Below, in pieces: positions 61,457-64,000 of a stretch of DNA of 64,000 bases. Origin of the DNA: an uncultured Clostridia bacterium (lineage in GTDB: Bacteria > Bacillota > Clostridia > Oscillospirales > Acutalibacteraceae); contig CALEII010000044.1 of the NCBI GenBank assembly GCA_937876205.1, forward strand, positions 1-64,000, read 5' to 3'. The notes under the pieces are model-generated. The model had not been told where the DNA came from. It made no database searches and worked only from the letters and a program-made list of their open reading frames with translations. Position 1 is the first letter of the stretch. Every line of letters begins with the position of its first letter. The translations under genes and the position numbers were made by a program.

Positions 61457-62341
61457 TCATCCTACAGCTACAATATCATCACCGTAAAGTGATTCGTCAA
61501 GCTGTGAATAACCTTCATCAACAGGTGATTTATCTTCACTGACATAAGCTCTGTCTGTATCTGTAAGATTTATGATTTTTCTTACATCAGGATGCTTTTC
61601 CTTTTCTTGTTTCATTGAGCTTACTGCCAGAGTGAATTTTTCATCAAGGTCTGTAAGCATACCCAGAACAAAAGTGAACTGCTTATCAACCGTAAAGCTT
61701 ACATTTGCAATATTTGAGATATCAACCTTTGTTATCGGCAACAGACCGTTATCTTCACAATATGTTTCAATGGTAGAAAGCCTTGTTTTACAGCTCTCAT
61801 CAGAGAAAACAGCCTGACTTCCCGGCTGGGCAGAATTTACATGAGCACCGATGAGCTTTGCACAGCCCTCGGGAATATAGTCCGAAACGGCAAGAACCTT
61901 AAAATCCTCATTCATAAGTGTAAATCCGCCGCCTGCATCAAGTGCATATTTTGCGTGTGTATCTTCAATTATAATTCTGAGAGTCGAGGGATATTTTCTC
62001 TTTACGGTGGCATTGCCTACATAGGGAAGAAGATTCTCAACAGTTGACTTGATTTCTTTTTTTGAAATCAGCACAAGACTATCACCGACCTGTGCACCGC
62101 ACATTCTGACAATCTCGTCATCCGCATAATAACAGCTGTTTGCAAAAGTATGAGTACCGTTGCAGAAATCATCAGGCAAGCCCTCCACCTGAATTGTCTG
62201 AATTCTGAAAAAAACAAAAGCACACAGCAGAAACAGTATCAGCGCAAGAGACAAAGCAAGGCCTATACACATTTTTATATAATTGAAAAGCCTCATTCGC
62301 ATTTTATATTCAGTTTTCGATCCCATCTTTACCAGTGCCAT
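61457..62341 (-). CDS. ftsQ: Cell division protein FtsQ/DivIB
   Basis: 294 residues. Cytoplasmic N-terminus, membrane segment (about 28-48), then the POTRA-type domain with IQVEGLPDDFCNGTHTFANSCYYADDEIVRMCGAQVGDSLVLI and the family's TVKRKYPSTLRIIIED. It overlaps the murA end by up to 32 bases, depending on which of several in-frame ATG codons is used (62341, 62326, 62302). Links division and wall synthesis with FtsL/DivIC partners not seen here. Confidence 0.85.
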   Translation of the reverse strand: MALVKMGSKTEYKMRMRLFNYIKMCIGLALSLALILFLLCAFVFFRIQTIQVEGLPDDFCNGTHTFANSCYYADDEIVRMCGAQVGDSLVLISKKEIKSTVENLLPYVGNATVKRKYPSTLRIIIEDTHAKYALDAGGGFTLMNEDFKVLAVSDYIPEGCAKLIGAHVNSAQPGSQAVFSDESCKTRLSTIETYCEDNGLLPITKVDISNIANVSFTVDKQFTFVLGMLTDLDEKFTLAVSSMKQEKEKHPDVRKIINLTDTDRAYVSEDKSPVDEGYSQLDESLYGDDIVAVG

Positions 62342-63608
62342 TATTCAGCAACCTCTCTTCTTTCACTATTTCACAGCCGAGGGAATTGAGTATTCCGCTC
62401 AGATTTTCATATCCTCTTAAAATATACTTTATATCGTTTACAGTCGTTGTACCCTGTGCTGCAAGACCTGCAAGCACAAGTGAGGCACCGCCTCTCAGGT
62501 CTGATGCGATAACCGATGCACCTGTAAGAGTCGGTGTACCTTCTATTACAGCCATTCTGCCGTCAACTCTTATTTTTGCGCCGAATCGAAGCAGTTCGCT
62601 GACATGCTTATATCTGCTTTCAAAGATTGTTTCTATTATAACGCTTGTGCCGTGACAGACAGTCGTCATTGCAAGCATCTGAGCCTGCATATCTGTCGGA
62701 AATCCCGGATAAGGCATTGTTCTGACTGTTTTTATTGCTCTCAGATACGGCGGAGCCGTCAGTGTGACAGAGCCTGACGATATTGCAATATCACACCCTG
62801 CCTCTTCAAAAACAGGTATACACGGGAGCAGATGTGCAGGTATAACACCCGTCAGCGTCACCTTGCCGTGAGTCATTGCAGCAGCTGCCATATATGTAGC
62901 GGCAACTATTCTGTCAGGAATAACCTTATACTGCACGGGATGAAGCTCTTTGACACCCTCTATGACAATTGTGCCGTCACCTGTACCCGATATTCTCGCA
63001 CCGCAGCTGTTCAGAAAATCTGCAAGATCACTGATTTCAGGCTCTCTTGCCGCATTTGTGATAACAGTGGTGCCCTTTGCCGTGCAGGCAGTGAGAATAA
63101 TATTCTCAGTGGCTCCGACACTCGGGAATGAAAGCGCAATATTCACGCCCTCAAGTGGCTTAACTGCTTCAAAATCAATCTTTGCAAATTGCTCCTGAAT
63201 ATTCACACCGAAGCGCTGAATCGCATCAAGATGAAGGTCAATGGGTCTGAGACCTATCTCACACCCGCCCGGAGTTGAAAGACTTGCCTTTCCTGTTCTG
63301 CCGATTATTGCCCCCAGAAAAACAACAGATGAGCGCATTTCACGCATAAGGTCATCAGGGATATCTGACTTTGTCACATCACTGCTGTCAACAGTAATTG
63401 TATGCCCTTCTTTTGTCACCTTACAGCCGAGATGTCTGAGAATTCTGACTGTAGCATCCACATCGGTGATGTCGGGACAGTTTGTTATCACCGATTCGCC
63501 TTTTATGAGAATTGTAGCCGCAAGAATCGGCAACACACTGTTTTTTGAGCCCTGAACACGTGTTTCACCGTAAATACGGTGTCCTCCGTTTATAACATAT
63601 CTGCTCAC
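62310..63608 (-). CDS. murA: UDP-N-acetylglucosamine 1-carboxyvinyltransferase
   Basis: First committed step of peptidoglycan synthesis, adding enolpyruvate to UDP-GlcNAc. About 432 residues. Conserved YVINGGHRIYGETRVQGSKNSVLPILAA start with the K22-type lysine; the fosfomycin-target cysteine is in STPGGCEIGLRPIDLH near residue 110; AAMTHGKVTL and RGGASLVLAGLAAQG follow. I choose the GTG at 63606-63608 because AGGTGGG lies 6 bases before it and it gives the family start MSRYVINGG. In order murG-murA-ftsQ-ftsZ. Confidence 0.93.
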   Translation of the reverse strand: MSRYVINGGHRIYGETRVQGSKNSVLPILAATILIKGESVITNCPDITDVDATVRILRHLGCKVTKEGHTITVDSSDVTKSDIPDDLMREMRSSVVFLGAIIGRTGKASLSTPGGCEIGLRPIDLHLDAIQRFGVNIQEQFAKIDFEAVKPLEGVNIALSFPSVGATENIILTACTAKGTTVITNAAREPEISDLADFLNSCGARISGTGDGTIVIEGVKELHPVQYKVIPDRIVAATYMAAAAMTHGKVTLTGVIPAHLLPCIPVFEEAGCDIAISSGSVTLTAPPYLRAIKTVRTMPYPGFPTDMQAQMLAMTTVCHGTSVIIETIFESRYKHVSELLRFGAKIRVDGRMAVIEGTPTLTGASVIASDLRGGASLVLAGLAAQGTTTVNDIKYILRGYENLSGILNSLGCEIVKEERLLNNGTGKDGIEN

Positions 63609-63656
63609 TTTATTCCCACCTTTCATACACATAGTATGATGCGGGAGATGTCCTTG

Positions 63657-64000
63657 TTAAATAAGGGATGTAATTATGTCTGCAATAATCTTTTGTGAAT
63701 CGGCAACTGCAAGCTTTTTCGCATTATTACCCATTTTCCTGCGAAGTGAAGAATCACTGAGCAATTTATCAAGAAGACCTGACAGCTTTTCGTGTGTAAG
63801 GTCTTTTTCTTCAATAATATAAGCCGCACCGGCATCCACAAGAGTCATAGCGTTGTGATACTGATGATTTTCAGACACATTGGGTGACGGAATAAGTATA
63901 GAAGCCTTTCCTGCTGCCTGAAGCTCTGACAGAGTGCTTGCACCGCTTCTGCAGATGACGATATCTGCCGCAGCAAGGCATTTGTCCATATCATAAATGT
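63657..64000 (-). CDS. murG: MurG, C-terminal part only
   Basis: Glycosyltransferase that adds GlcNAc to lipid I. 114 residues to the window edge; the frame is open upstream of base 64000, so the N-terminal domain is outside. Visible are the donor-binding ADIVICRSGASTLSEL, SPNVSENHQYHNAM and the tail typical of MurG (KLAVADSQKIIADII). Precedes murA by 48 bases. Confidence 0.93.
   Translation of the reverse strand, partial: IYDMDKCLAAADIVICRSGASTLSELQAAGKASILIPSPNVSENHQYHNAMTLVDAGAAYIIEEKDLTHEKLSGLLDKLLSDSSLRRKMGNNAKKLAVADSQKIIADIITSLI

Overview
The window reads as chromosomal DNA of a low-GC Gram-positive gut anaerobe of the class Clostridia, most like Oscillospiraceae/Ruminococcaceae. The signs are a T-box riboswitch, strong AGGAGG-type ribosome binding sites, TTGACA/TATAAT promoters, secreted proteins ending in type I dockerins, ThyX rather than ThyA, a ClpE-like zinc-finger Clp ATPase, GH29 fucosidases and a B12-type radical SAM protein. 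The sequence shows no phage genes, no transposase, no rRNA and no CRISPR array. Both ends cut genes: ilvC on the left, murG on the right.

Layout. (1) 1-8512, minus strand: a branched-chain amino acid operon in the order leuA-leuC-leuD-leuB-ilvB-ilvN-ilvC, led by a T-box and a strong promoter. A second promoter sits before ilvB. A repeat family that begins at the stop codons fills three of the junctions. (2) 8521-9735: nested palindromes, a broken end of a fucosidase gene, and a small membrane-anchored protein. (3) 9744-19077, minus strand: genes thyX, a yerC-like regulator, a methyltransferase, hslO, clpE, a radical SAM protein, trmB and a GH29 fucosidase, mostly tightly coupled. (4) 19152-28510: a mixed region with trmO and a NUDIX hydrolase, tRNA-Ser(CGA), a MATE transporter, two alpha/beta hydrolases, a DUF4317 protein, a flavin reductase and an alanine symporter. 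(5) 28605-32426, plus strand: a second GH29 fucosidase, a nitroreductase and a secreted beta-helix protein, apparently one operon. (6) 32507-35332, plus strand: a tandem flavodoxin-fold protein followed by a Card1/Can2-like CARF nuclease with no CRISPR system nearby. (7) 35349-45857: large secreted and dockerin proteins, yebC, ruvX, a class A penicillin-binding protein and an SH3 protein. (8) 46029-50969: tRNA-Lys, secG and a type II topoisomerase pair (parE/parC-like). (9) 51054-57233: an aldo/keto reductase, exported proteins and a Cof-type phosphatase. (10) 57401-64000, minus strand: proS, a HAD phosphatase, an acyl carrier protein, then ftsZ, ftsQ, murA and murG, a shortened division and cell wall cluster.

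How they work together. The left operon is a complete path from pyruvate and 2-ketoisovalerate to leucine and valine precursors, apart from ilvD and the transaminase. The fucosidase locus and the three dockerin proteins fit a host-glycan or plant-glycan feeding life, with surface proteins assembled through dockerin-cohesin pairing; no cohesin scaffold is visible here. The most unusual gene is the lone Card1-like nuclease at 33928-35286. It has the CARF, middle and PD-(D/E)XK-like regions of type III CRISPR ancillary nucleases but is paired with a redox protein instead of cas genes.
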